Shown here piece after piece: positions 8,577-15,919 of a DNA stretch of 64,000 nucleotides. The stretch comes from Intrasporangium calvum DSM 43043. GTDB lineage: Bacteria; Actinomycetota; Actinomycetes; Actinomycetales; Dermatophilaceae. How positions within the stretch are numbered: the stretch's first letter is position 1; every line of letters starts with the position of its first letter. The position numbers and the translations under genes are program-made. The notes under the pieces are model-generated. The model ran no database searches. It saw only the letters and a list, made by a program, of their open reading frames with translations, and was not told where the DNA came from. The stretch spans positions 3,472,001 to 3,536,000 of the forward strand of contig NC_014830.1 in the NCBI RefSeq assembly GCF_000184685.1, in the 5' to 3' direction.

Positions 8577-8594
8577 ACCGACCCGTCGGTCGGG
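8577..8594. promoter_or_regulatory. Palindromic operator CCGACC-CGTC-GGTCGG between divergent genes
   Basis: A perfect 6-bp inverted repeat with a 4-bp centre at 8578-8593, the same geometry as the site at 3146-3163. The seventh position of the outer arms is A on the left but G on the right, so it is slightly weaker. It lies between the leftward binding-protein gene and the rightward hydrolase gene at 8705, so one TetR could control both directions. Confidence 0.65.
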
Positions 8595-8704
8595 ACTCTA
8601 GGGTAATCTGTGTCACACGCGCAAGAGATCTCCCAGATTCGATCGTGGCGATTGTCCTGGTCTGCCTGACGGGACCCCCGCCGCACCGAGGCAAAGGAAC
8701 GCAG

Positions 8705-9766
8705 ATGCCCGCACCCCTCGAGCAGGCCGACCCGCGCACCAATCGCACGACCCTCGATTGGACTGAGCCCGGCGCCTTCGAGGTGGCGGACGGTGTCTAT
8801 CGCATTCCGCTTCCTCTGCCGCTGGACGGTCTGCATGCCGTCAACATCTACGTGATAGATACTGGTGAGGGTCTTCTCTCGATTGACGGCGGCTGGGCAG
8901 TGGCACCGGCGAGGGAGGCCCTGCGAGCGGCTCTCACCTCGGTGGGCTACGGCATTGGAGACATTCGCCAGTTCCTCGTAACTCACCTACACCGGGACCA
9001 TTACACTCAAGCGGTCGCCCTGCGTCGCGAGTTCGGCGCGCGGGTCTCACTTGGGGTCCACGAGCAGGTTTCACTGGCCCTCGTCAGGACTCCGGCGGGG
9101 CGTTCGCACCAGACGCAGCTGGACCAACTTGTTGTTGCGGGCGCCGGTGCCGTGGCTGCTCGACTAGTTGCAGGTGGTTTCGCCGCGGGCGACGAGGACA
9201 TCGAGAACTTGGAAGCCCCGGATGAATGGCTGTCACCGGAGCAGGCGATCCGGGTCTCGGAAACACGCTCACTGCATGCACGCCACACCCCCGGGCACAC
9301 GCAGGGACACGTCGTCTTCGTCGACGAGAGTGAGGGCTTGCTCTTCGCGGGAGATCACGTGCTGCCCCACATCACACCATCAATCGGATTCGAACCGGCC
9401 CCTTCCCACCTCCCGTTACGGGACTATCTAGACTCCCTCCGGCGCGTGCGGGCCATGGCGGACTTGGTGCTCTTGCCGGCGCACGGTATGCCGGGGCCTA
9501 GCACGCATGCACGAATCGATCAACTGCTGCAGCACCATGAGGACAGACTCCAGGCATGCCTCGACAGCGTGGGGCCGGCGGGCACGACCGCCTTTGAGGT
9601 GGCCGCCAAACTTCCGTGGACCTCACGCATGCGGTCGTTGGACGACCTCGATCCGTTCAACCAGATGTTGGCGGTCTGCGAGACAGCTGCACACCTCGAC
9701 CTACTCGCCGAGCGGGGCTCCGTGGTCGTCTCCGAACACCGGGGGCGTCGCGTATACCAGGCATGA
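8705..9766 (+). CDS. Metallo-beta-lactamase-fold hydrolase (LACTB2-like architecture)
   Basis: 353 residues. The metal site H-L-H-R-D-H is at 94-99, the second set includes His198 in GHTQGH and Asp217 in AGDH, and a later His lies in LPAHG. The last about 90 residues look like the winged-helix tail seen in LACTB2-type proteins. The ATG at 8705 follows AAAGGA; an open frame begins 60 bases earlier without a good ribosome site. It is divergent from the transporter operon and followed 45 bases later by an SDR. It may be a thioesterase or lactone/ester hydrolase in the same pathway; this is not resolvable from motifs. Confidence 0.8.
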   Translation: MPAPLEQADPRTNRTTLDWTEPGAFEVADGVYRIPLPLPLDGLHAVNIYVIDTGEGLLSIDGGWAVAPAREALRAALTSVGYGIGDIRQFLVTHLHRDHYTQAVALRREFGARVSLGVHEQVSLALVRTPAGRSHQTQLDQLVVAGAGAVAARLVAGGFAAGDEDIENLEAPDEWLSPEQAIRVSETRSLHARHTPGHTQGHVVFVDESEGLLFAGDHVLPHITPSIGFEPAPSHLPLRDYLDSLRRVRAMADLVLLPAHGMPGPSTHARIDQLLQHHEDRLQACLDSVGPAGTTAFEVAAKLPWTSRMRSLDDLDPFNQMLAVCETAAHLDLLAERGSVVVSEHRGRRVYQA

Positions 9767-9811
9767 GAACACTTCGACACTGTCAGACACGAAACGACGT
9801 GGGAGGTCTCT

Positions 9812-10558
9812 GTGACTGACCGGCTTGAGGGCAAGACCGCTCTTGTCACCGGCGGAGCTGGTGCGCTCGGGAGCGCCATAATCCGGGCGTTTCTCGCAGA
9901 GGGGGCTCGAGGAGTCATGGTAACCGACTTACGGAAAGAGTCGCTGAGTCAGTTCTCCCAGGTAGGACCATCGGCCGTCGACGTGGTGCAGCGGGCGCTC
10001 GACGTGACCGACGGTGACGCTTTCGAGACCCTCGCACGGGAGGCCCACGAGCGCTGGGATGGTCTCGACATCATCGTGAATAATGCCGGCGCGGTCCCTC
10101 CCAACGCTCGCATTCACAACATCGCCACGGAGGACTGGACAAGAACCTTGGAGGTCAACCTAACCGGCACGTTCCACGGGGTACGCGCGGCCACGCGCGT
10201 CATGCGAGCGCGCGGCGGCTCCGTGGTAAACGTAGCTTCGGTAAGTGCCCTCACCGCGTGGCCCTACGCAGCGCCGTACTGCGTTGCCAAGGCAGGCGTT
10301 GTTCATCTCACCCGCGTCGCGGCACTCGAGTACGCGAAAGAGCGGTTGCGGATCAACTGCGTGTGTCCGGGCGCCTTTCCGTCCGGTATCCACAGCGGTC
10401 TGCCCGATGGGGCCTTAGATGCCATCGAGTCGCGCCACCCCCTCGGTCTCGGAGAGCCTGAGGACGTCGTTGGCGCCATCGTCTACTTGGCCAGCGAGGA
10501 GTCGCGATGGACCACGGGGCACGCTCTCGTCGTCGACGGCGGATACTCACTGCCGTGA
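9812..10558 (+). CDS. Short-chain dehydrogenase/reductase
   Basis: 248 residues, classical SDR. The dinucleotide-binding motif is TGGAGALG (13-20), NNAG is at 90-93, and the catalytic set is Ser143, Tyr156 and Lys160 (Y-C-V-A-K). Asp39 after the second strand favours NAD over NADP. The C-terminus ends in V-D-G-G-Y. The start is a GTG with GGGAGGT 8 bases upstream. It probably oxidises a hydroxyacyl intermediate of the acyl-CoA operon on the other side of the transporter, which would complete a dehydrogenation, hydration, oxidation series. It is the last gene before the tRNA-derived boundary at 10.8 kb. Confidence 0.85.
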   Translation: MTDRLEGKTALVTGGAGALGSAIIRAFLAEGARGVMVTDLRKESLSQFSQVGPSAVDVVQRALDVTDGDAFETLAREAHERWDGLDIIVNNAGAVPPNARIHNIATEDWTRTLEVNLTGTFHGVRAATRVMRARGGSVVNVASVSALTAWPYAAPYCVAKAGVVHLTRVAALEYAKERLRINCVCPGAFPSGIHSGLPDGALDAIESRHPLGLGEPEDVVGAIVYLASEESRWTTGHALVVDGGYSLP

Positions 10559-11236
10559 CGCACGCCGAGCATTGGCAAGTGCGCGACCTGCGCCACCCCC
10601 GCATCGCCGTCGCCACCCGCGCGAGTCGGTCGACCTAAAGAAGCGACCCAGCCACTCTTCCGCCGTCGCCGGGGGTCGCGACTCCAAGATCGCAGCCACC
10701 CTGCAGAGGGCTGCCGAGGGTGGCGGGCCACCGACCTGCCCACGTCGTACTGACTCGAGATTGTTGCACGATCCGTTGCACGAACGGGTCCAAACCGTCG
10801 CTGACCAGCGGCGATGCGCGAGGCTGAAAATCGGAAGGTCGGCGGTTCGACCCCGCCCCTGGCCACCATATCTACTGCCCGGTAACGGGGTTTGACCTGC
10901 GGTTATGTCGATTTGGTTGCACGCCGAGCGAGTCTTCGAAGCGCGTCCGTGGCGTCTGCTCGGAAATCGGAGTGTTGCCCGGCTTGCGGCCGTCGTGGCA
11001 TGGCCGTCCAGGCGGCTGACCAGGGCAAACGCCGCCGCGGCCGACTGCTGCTGTGCGGCCGTGGCGAGTGAGCACAGCCCCCTTCGCGGCAGTTCGTTGC
11101 ACGACTCGTTGCACGACACTTCGATATCGAAGACCTTCCTCGTGGCCGGGCGGAAGGTCAGCGGCTACGCAGCCGGCAGTGTGAACGGCCGGCAGCGCAA
11201 AGTGAAGCCATTCGACCACCGTGACAGCATGTCGTC
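10559..11236. other. 678-bp stretch without a supported gene; recombination landmarks
   Basis: No open frame here has family-like content. The frames on the minus strand that read G-V-E-P-P-T-F-R-F-S are the well-known translation artefact of tRNA sequence. The stretch contains two copies of TTGCACGA-N4-TTGCACGA (10764-10783 and 11097-11116) and the tRNA-Phe 3' fragment at 10822-10868. It is best read as the edge of an integrated element. Confidence 0.6.
10764..10868 (+). repeat. Attachment-site-like repeat carrying the 3' part of tRNA-Phe
   Basis: From 10822 to 10868 the sequence matches the last part of an actinobacterial tRNA-Phe: anticodon loop CTGAAAA (anticodon GAA), variable region, T arm GGCGG-TTCGACC-CCGCC, acceptor strand CCTGGCC and an encoded ACCA. 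The 5' half of the tRNA is absent, so it is not a functional gene. The preceding bases contain TTGCACGA twice, 12 bases apart. Positions 10764-10845 align without gaps to 15004-15085 at 66 of 82 positions by hand count. A 3' tRNA fragment of this length is the usual scar left by a tyrosine integrase acting in a tRNA gene. Confidence 0.7.
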
Positions 11237-12091
11237 GTGACGAACAAGCGACACCGTGCCGTGCGACGCAACGCAACACGGAGACGACCAGTCCGTTCTC
11301 TGCGCCCTGACACTGCGTCGGAGCAGGGTCCGACGTCCGTCTCGGGCGTCCTCGCCCCAGACCTCGACGGGCTCGGCGACGCGGCTGCCGCGGTGACCGC
11401 CTCGTTGGCCTCGGAAATCGCCCGGGTCCGTACTCCCTTGGCGGCCGAGCTCGTGCTGTGCCAAGCGTTTCGAGTGATGGAGATGGGGGCGCCGAAGGAC
11501 GCCGACGAGCAGGAGCGTCTCGAGGCACGCTCGGCCCTGCTTGGTCAGGTGATCGCTCACGCCGAGACCTTGTCAACCCCCGACGCGCTGGCCGTGCTCC
11601 GAGTCTGCGCGACCCTCGGGCCGGATGTTACGCGCCAAGCCGCCGGACAGGCTGCGGCCCGCGTCGCCGCCGCGGGAGTCGCAGACCGCCCGTGGGCCGA
11701 GTCGCTCGGGCGCCCCCACCTGTTGCGAGCATGGCACTACGGCGACGTCTTCGGCTCCCAAACCTCGGCCGGCGCGCTCTTTGACTACCGCGGCCGCGAC
11801 CACCTCCTCATGGTCCTCATCGACCACGACCTCGGTGGTGGCGTCAAGGACTGCTGGGTCGCCGAGGGCCGCCGGGCACGCGAGATGCGCGACGCAATCG
11901 CCGCCAGAATGGCCAGCGACGACGCCGCCTTCTTCGAGGACATCGACGCAGCCGGCTTCGCCGAGCTCCTGGGGTCGGCGCTGGCCAAGCCACCGTGCCC
12001 CAGGCAGGTCGACCAGGTCGAGGACGTCGCGACCTACTTCTACCTGACTCGGTCCCGCGCCGATCACGTCGCTCGGCTCGCGGGAGCATAG
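11237..12091 (+). CDS. Hypothetical actinobacterial protein, possibly shortened
   Basis: 284 residues, not assigned to a function. The first 27 residues are strongly basic (T-N-K-R-H-R-A-V-R-R), then there is a helical, alanine-rich region, then a mixed core with W-H-Y-G-D-V-F-G-S-Q, F-D-Y-R-G-R-D-H and L-I-D-H-D-L-G-G. This core resembles a recurrent actinobacterial family of uncharacterised proteins that I recall as longer, so the C-terminus may be truncated. No catalytic motif or membrane segment is visible. The GTG start at 11237 has no strong ribosome site. It lies inside the 4.2-kb island, upstream of the jetD relic. Confidence 0.6.
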   Translation: MTNKRHRAVRRNATRRRPVRSLRPDTASEQGPTSVSGVLAPDLDGLGDAAAAVTASLASEIARVRTPLAAELVLCQAFRVMEMGAPKDADEQERLEARSALLGQVIAHAETLSTPDALAVLRVCATLGPDVTRQAAGQAAARVAAAGVADRPWAESLGRPHLLRAWHYGDVFGSQTSAGALFDYRGRDHLLMVLIDHDLGGGVKDCWVAEGRRAREMRDAIAARMASDDAAFFEDIDAAGFAELLGSALAKPPCPRQVDQVEDVATYFYLTRSRADHVARLAGA

Positions 12092-12233
12092 CGAGGACCG
12101 GCTTCTGAGCTCTGGTTCTACATGCGGGCGAAGTACCAGACGCGGATGGGTCTCCAGGCTGGCTTCCATGCCCGCCCCGGTCGCCCTAGTGAGCTCAGCC
12201 TGAAGCCACCGCGGCTGTTTCTGACGGGTGGGA

Positions 12234-13027
12234 TGGGACCAGGTCGACGTCGACCTGGTCGTCACAACCGCACAGTGGTTCGCGGCCCACCCAGTCCCGG
12301 ATGACACGTGGACCCCCCGCCAAGTGCCGGTGCCGGGTTGCACGCGAAATGGCTCGACGCGACGAGCCGGCGTTCGCTGATCGAACAACTCGCGGCGATC
12401 CCAACGCTGCGGCTGCGTGAGCGGACGGCGCAGACCCGGATTACCTACCTCGACCCTGAGCATGTGGCCGGGCGCCGCCGGTGGGACATCGCGACGGCTG
12501 GGGGACAGCCTCTCGCTGTCGTACTCGCCCAGCGTCGTCCTCATCATCGAGAATCGGGACAGGGCGTTCTACTTCCCACCCCATATCCCCGGCGGCGTGG
12601 CGTCCTCGGCAATGGCGATGCCGTGGTCAACCTCATCGCCGGCGTCCAGCCGCTGGTCGGTGCGGCAGCGGTCATCTACTGGGGCGAGATGGACGCCGGC
12701 GGACTGCAGATCGTCTCGCGCCTGCGTGGACGCGGCCACCCCGTGGACACGATCTTGATGGAGCTGCACTCGTTCGTGGAGGACGCGGCATACTGCACCC
12801 GGTTCGACCAACACGGGAAGGTCATCCCGGCTGGCAACCCAGTCCCGCCCCCTCACCTCACCGACGACGAGGCCGCGTTGTACCGACACCTCACCAGCCA
12901 CGGGCGGGACGGGCCCCGGCGAGTGGAGCAGGAGCGCATCCCTCTGACAGCGGCTGTCAACGCCGTCAGGCGTCATCTGGTCTGGCGGGGCTCCGCGTCG
13001 CCGAGCGCCGTGCTCTCGAGCGCATGA
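12234..13027 (+). pseudogene. jetD: Frameshifted relic of Wadjet defence gene jetD (DUF3322/DUF2220)
   Basis: Three reading frames must be joined to recover a JetD-like protein. Frame one (from about 12234) gives D-L-V-V-T-T-A-Q-W-F-A-A-H-P and R-Q-V-P-V-P-G. A one-base loss near 12343 leads to L-H-A-K-W-L-D. A one-base gain in the G run near 12500 leads to V-V-L-I-I-E-N-R-D-R-A-F-Y-F-P-P. A one-base loss near 12602 leads to Y-W-G-E-M-D-A-G-G-L and V-E-Q-E-R-I-P-L. These blocks, in this order, are characteristic of JetD, the Toprim-type nuclease subunit of the Wadjet anti-plasmid system. The N-terminal part is missing and no jetA, jetB or jetC is nearby. Homopolymer sequencing errors could explain some shifts but not the missing partners. 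Confidence 0.7.
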
Positions 13028-13039
13028 AGGCGGGCCTCC

Positions 13040-13078
13040 GTTGATCAGATGTTTTGAGTGGTCACCTTGCTGATCAAC
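13040..13078. repeat. Inverted repeat after the jetD relic
   Basis: GTTGATCAG at 13040-13048 pairs with CTGATCAAC at 13070-13078 around a 21-base loop. There is no T run on either side. It could be a terminator for the former jetD transcript or a remnant of a mobile-element end. It lies about 50 bases before the AbiE-like operon operator. Confidence 0.4.
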
Positions 13079-13128
13079 TTCGGGTGCTCGGGTCGCTCTC
13101 CATGCGGCCGCCCTACCAGTAAATGATG

Positions 13129-13160
13129 GTTCGGTGTTCGGTATTGACCGAACACCGAAC
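13129..13160. promoter_or_regulatory. Perfect 14-bp inverted repeat operator of the AbiE-like operon
   Basis: GTTCGGTGTTCGGT at 13129-13142 is followed by ATTG and its exact reverse complement at 13147-13160. Each arm itself contains GGTGTTCGG with TTCGGT repeated, as expected for a site bound by more than one protomer. It ends 18 bases before the ATG at 13179 and overlaps the place where a GTG (13134) would otherwise be taken as the start. AbiEi antitoxins are known to bind inverted repeats at their own promoters, so autoregulation by the next gene is the likely role. Confidence 0.75.
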
Positions 13161-13178
13161 GGCTGGGAGGATGAATGC

Positions 13179-14201
13179 ATGGACACTGGGGCTCTCGCCG
13201 TGGATGCCTTCGCCCAGTTGAACATCACGGCCCGAACCGTGGGTGCTGGCCACGACGGGGGCGTCGACCTCGTCCTAGACCTGCACGGGGTTGAGACGCC
13301 AGTGCAGCTCAAGCGGCGGCCCTTGGTCACCGAGGACTCCGCGCGACGACTGTGCTCCCAGGTCCTGCCGACGCTGCCGGCGGATGTCGCCCTGATCGTG
13401 GTGTCTGATCGCGTCACCGCGGAAGCTGGACGAGTCCTTACGCGCAACCAAGCGGGCTATCTCGACCTGCGGGGCAGGCTGGTCCTCCACACGCCACATG
13501 TCGTCATCGATGCCCAAGTGGAGCCGGTAACGAAACGCCCAGAACGGTCAGACGCCCTCTCCGGGAAGGTGGGACTGGAGGTCGCAACCGCGCTGCTCAT
13601 GGAGCCCAACCGACCAACGGCGGTACGCGCGCTGGCCCGGCAGCTGCAGCGGTCCCCGAGCACTGTCTCGGAGGTGCTCAAGGCCCTCAGGGTGCAACGC
13701 CTCATCGACGGGGACAACAGCGTCCTGGACACAGGCTTGTTCTGGGGGGTCGCGGACCGCTGGCCCACGGTCCGCGTACCGCTCGCGAGCCCACCTCGGC
13801 CCGGCGACGCCAGCAACACTGCGGCCCTGAAGCTCGGGCTCGAGGACCCGCACGCACCCGGCTGGGCCCTGACAGATTCGGCGGCCGCGGCCGCCTACGG
13901 GGCACCGATCGCCTTCCGCACCGGACAGGTTCTCGACTTCTTCGTCCCCGACCAGTCCATCGTTCGCCGAGCGACGACCCTGCTGGGCGGCGTCGAACAC
14001 GGTCGCCAAGCGAGGGCGACCATCCGGGTGGCCCCAGTGCCGGCCGCCGTCACCGGACGAGTTGACCTTCCAGCCAATCCCTTGGAGTGGCCATTGACGC
14101 ATCCGCTTTTCGTCGCACTCGACCTCGCCCAAGACACCGGGCGCGGACGCGAGATCCTCGCCGGCTGGACGCCTGAGGGAGGGTGGACGCGTGTCTGGTA
14201 G
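13179..14201 (+). CDS. AbiEi-like antitoxin/regulator with Mrr-like N-terminus and winged helix
   Basis: 340 residues from the ATG at 13179, which has GGGAGG 8 bases upstream. Residues 28-45 (G-V-D-L-V-L ... V-Q-L-K) resemble the D and Q-x-K elements of Mrr-type PD-(D/E)xK folds. Residues 88-104 contain G-Y-L-D-L-R-G-R-L-V-L, a motif common in proteins annotated as type IV AbiEi antitoxins. A winged helix-turn-helix occupies about 130-185 (A-V-R-A-L-A-R-Q-L-Q-R-S-P-S-T-V-S-E-V-L). The rest is unassigned. The stop overlaps the following nucleotidyltransferase gene by 11 bases, and a perfect palindrome covers the promoter. Together this suggests a two-gene toxin-antitoxin or phage-defence unit; activity is inferred. 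Confidence 0.65.
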   Translation: MDTGALAVDAFAQLNITARTVGAGHDGGVDLVLDLHGVETPVQLKRRPLVTEDSARRLCSQVLPTLPADVALIVVSDRVTAEAGRVLTRNQAGYLDLRGRLVLHTPHVVIDAQVEPVTKRPERSDALSGKVGLEVATALLMEPNRPTAVRALARQLQRSPSTVSEVLKALRVQRLIDGDNSVLDTGLFWGVADRWPTVRVPLASPPRPGDASNTAALKLGLEDPHAPGWALTDSAAAAAYGAPIAFRTGQVLDFFVPDQSIVRRATTLLGGVEHGRQARATIRVAPVPAAVTGRVDLPANPLEWPLTHPLFVALDLAQDTGRGREILAGWTPEGGWTRVW

Positions 14202-14964
14202 CCGAGTCACCTTCGTCGGTGACGCCATGGCAGCAGTCGTTGCGGGCGTCATCGAAGTCAGGTTGCACATCGGGCAGCCCCCAGTCATCGTCGGTGGGCT
14301 CGCCGTGCTGTCACGGCTGTCCATCCCGTACCGGGCGACCACCGACCTTGACGTGGTCGACCGAATGCGTTCCGGGCTGCGGCAGCTCGAACTTCTGCGA
14401 GCAGCCTCGGACGCCAAAGCGATCGAGCCCGCCGCCGTCGAACTGGTCACCCCGTACGGCCCCGTCAAGGTCGACGTCCTCGAGGTACGGCAGGTGGAGA
14501 TCGACCACCCGAGCGATGACCCCGGTGACCGCCTGCACGCTTCAGCCCACGCTTGGGCCAACGACACCGCGACCGACCTCACCATGGAGGTGATCCTTCC
14601 GGGAGGCGAGAACATCGAGGTGACCACGCCCGTCGCCGAACCGGGACCACTGGTCGCCATGAAGCTTCAGGCCATCATGAACCGTTCGCTCGACAAGCAA
14701 GGAACCGACCTACTCGACATCATTAGGCTCACCCTCGACCCCGCCACCCGGCCCGTCGCGTTGGACCAGATCCGCGGTGTCGACGAACAGGTGCGCCGAG
14801 ACATCGCCCAACACGTCGCCCTCTGGTTCGATCGCAAGCAGGACCAAGCCTTCACGTGGGTACAACGTGCCGGCGGCCACGACATCGTTCTCGACGACCT
14901 CAGCCTCGTGGGCGAACTGCTCACCGATGCGGCCAAGGGCCCTTCGGGCCGCCCACACGCTTGA
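14191..14964 (+). CDS. AbiEii-like nucleotidyltransferase (putative toxin)
   Basis: 257 residues starting at a GTG inside the previous gene. The DNA-polymerase-beta-type nucleotidyltransferase pattern is present: V-G-G-L-A near residues 34-38 and T-T-D-L-D-V-V with Asp52 and Asp54 as the metal-binding pair. The later A-M-K-L-Q-A-I-M-N-R and D-L-L-D-I-I-R-L elements occur in AbiEii/DUF1814-type enzymes. AbiEii toxins transfer nucleotides to tRNA or other targets and cause abortive infection or growth arrest. Pairing with the preceding winged-helix protein fits the AbiE layout. It ends about 40 bases before the second island repeat, so it is the last gene of the element. Confidence 0.7.
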   Translation: MSGSRVTFVGDAMAAVVAGVIEVRLHIGQPPVIVGGLAVLSRLSIPYRATTDLDVVDRMRSGLRQLELLRAASDAKAIEPAAVELVTPYGPVKVDVLEVRQVEIDHPSDDPGDRLHASAHAWANDTATDLTMEVILPGGENIEVTTPVAEPGPLVAMKLQAIMNRSLDKQGTDLLDIIRLTLDPATRPVALDQIRGVDEQVRRDIAQHVALWFDRKQDQAFTWVQRAGGHDIVLDDLSLVGELLTDAAKGPSGRPHA

Positions 14965-15003
14965 CGAAACCGTCTGCGCGACAACTCCCCGCGAGCCAGC
15001 ACC

Positions 15004-15085
15004 TTGCACGACCCGTTGCACGAACCCCGCAAAACGCGTGCTGACCTGCCGCGATGTGCGCGGCTGAAAATCGGCAGGTCGGTGG
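15004..15085 (+). repeat. Right copy of the island repeat (degenerate tRNA-Phe-like)
   Basis: This aligns without gaps to 10764-10845 (66 of 82 identical by hand), including TTGCACGA-CCCG-TTGCACGA and GGCTGAAAATCGG. After 15085 the T arm and acceptor strand of the tRNA are lost, so it is more decayed than the left copy. The two repeats enclose 4,240 bp containing the hypothetical gene, the jetD relic and the AbiE-like pair. Together they define the element. Confidence 0.65.
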
Positions 15086-15205
15086 CGGCGGCTGGGTTCG
15101 GACTGCCGAGGAATCTCTGCGCGGTCGCTTCCACCGAGGTCCGTGCGGGACTGACGGGCTCGTCGTCGCCGCCCGCGCAGACGGCACACGGGAGGGCGGG
15201 GCGCC

Positions 15206-15250
15206 GGCGCCACCGGCGCCACCGGCACCACCGGCACCACCGGCACTACC
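15206..15250. repeat. Five tandem 9-bp repeats (GGCGCCACC/GGCACCACC)
   Basis: Units at 15206, 15215, 15224, 15233 and 15242 read GGCGCCACC twice, GGCACCACC twice and GGCACTACC once. They lie about 30 bases beyond the end of the leftward TetR gene, next to the island repeat. The intergenic stretch has no gene. Confidence 0.7.
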
Positions 15251-15280
15251 CTCGCCCGGCTCTCGACCTATGTCGAACGG

Positions 15281-15919
15281 TCAGGCGCCCGGCTCGACGA
15301 TGGCGGCGATGGCACCGGCGAGGAGCTCGATGTACTCCTCGGGATCCCAGTCGGGATAGATCTGGGAACCCACGATCATGCCGTCGGAGAACGCGACGAC
15401 CAGGCTCGCAAGGTCTTCTGAGGTGTCATCCCCAAGAGACTCGGGCAGGAGGGCAGACATCCAGGCAGAGATCATCTGATGCACCTGCTCGCGCACGGCG
15501 ATGTAGGCCTCGCGGGTCTTGGCGTGGTCCTCGCCGGTGTCGAGGAGCACCTGCATGCCGATGCGCAGGAAGGATGGCATGTCGGCGAAGGTCCTCGACG
15601 ACTGCCCCATGACTCGTCGCAGGCCGCCGGCGATCGTCGTCTCCGGAGTGACTTCCCAGCGAGGAACGGATACGAGCCACGTGGCAAAGCTGGTCCGGAT
15701 CACCTCGGCGAAGAGGTGGTCCTTGTCCTCGAAGTGCCAGTAGACCGAGCTGACGGGCAGGCCGGAGCGTTGACAGACGCGGGCGATGGTGGCGCCGGCG
15801 ACGCCACGCTCCTTGGCCAGCTCGGCGGCCGCCGCCATGATCCGGTCACGTGATCGGCCGGGCGCTGAGGCTCCGTTCCTGCTGCCCTCACTCGCTGGCT
15901 GGCTTGCACGGGGACTCAC
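15281..15919 (-). CDS. TetR family regulator, second of a tandem pair
   Basis: 212 residues. The helix-turn-helix lies at about residues 25-70 (A-T-I-A-R-V-C-Q-R-S-G-L-P-V-S-S-V-Y-W-H-F-E-D-K-D). The ligand domain is rich in hydrophobic helices. The start is the GTG at 15919, overlapping the preceding TetR stop (GTGA); a much longer open frame upstream is an artefact of high GC. The V-Y-W-H-F/I-Y-W-H-F recognition helix is shared with its neighbour, so the two are related by duplication. It may bind the TGTAGTGATYGCTACA operators found before each transcription unit up to 34.3 kb. Confidence 0.85.
   Translation of the reverse strand: MSPRASQPASEGSRNGASAPGRSRDRIMAAAAELAKERGVAGATIARVCQRSGLPVSSVYWHFEDKDHLFAEVIRTSFATWLVSVPRWEVTPETTIAGGLRRVMGQSSRTFADMPSFLRIGMQVLLDTGEDHAKTREAYIAVREQVHQMISAWMSALLPESLGDDTSEDLASLVVAFSDGMIVGSQIYPDWDPEEYIELLAGAIAAIVEPGA

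Noticed and set aside
10822-10868. Functional tRNA-Phe gene
   Set aside because: Only the anticodon loop to CCA is present; the acceptor 5' strand and D arm are missing upstream.
10483-10869. Minus-strand open frame with G-V-E-P-P-T-F-R-F-S
   Set aside because: This peptide is the known artefact of translating tRNA-derived sequence on the opposite strand; it covers the tRNA-Phe fragment and the SDR end.
15206-15250. CRISPR-like array
   Set aside because: The units are 9 bp with no spacers.
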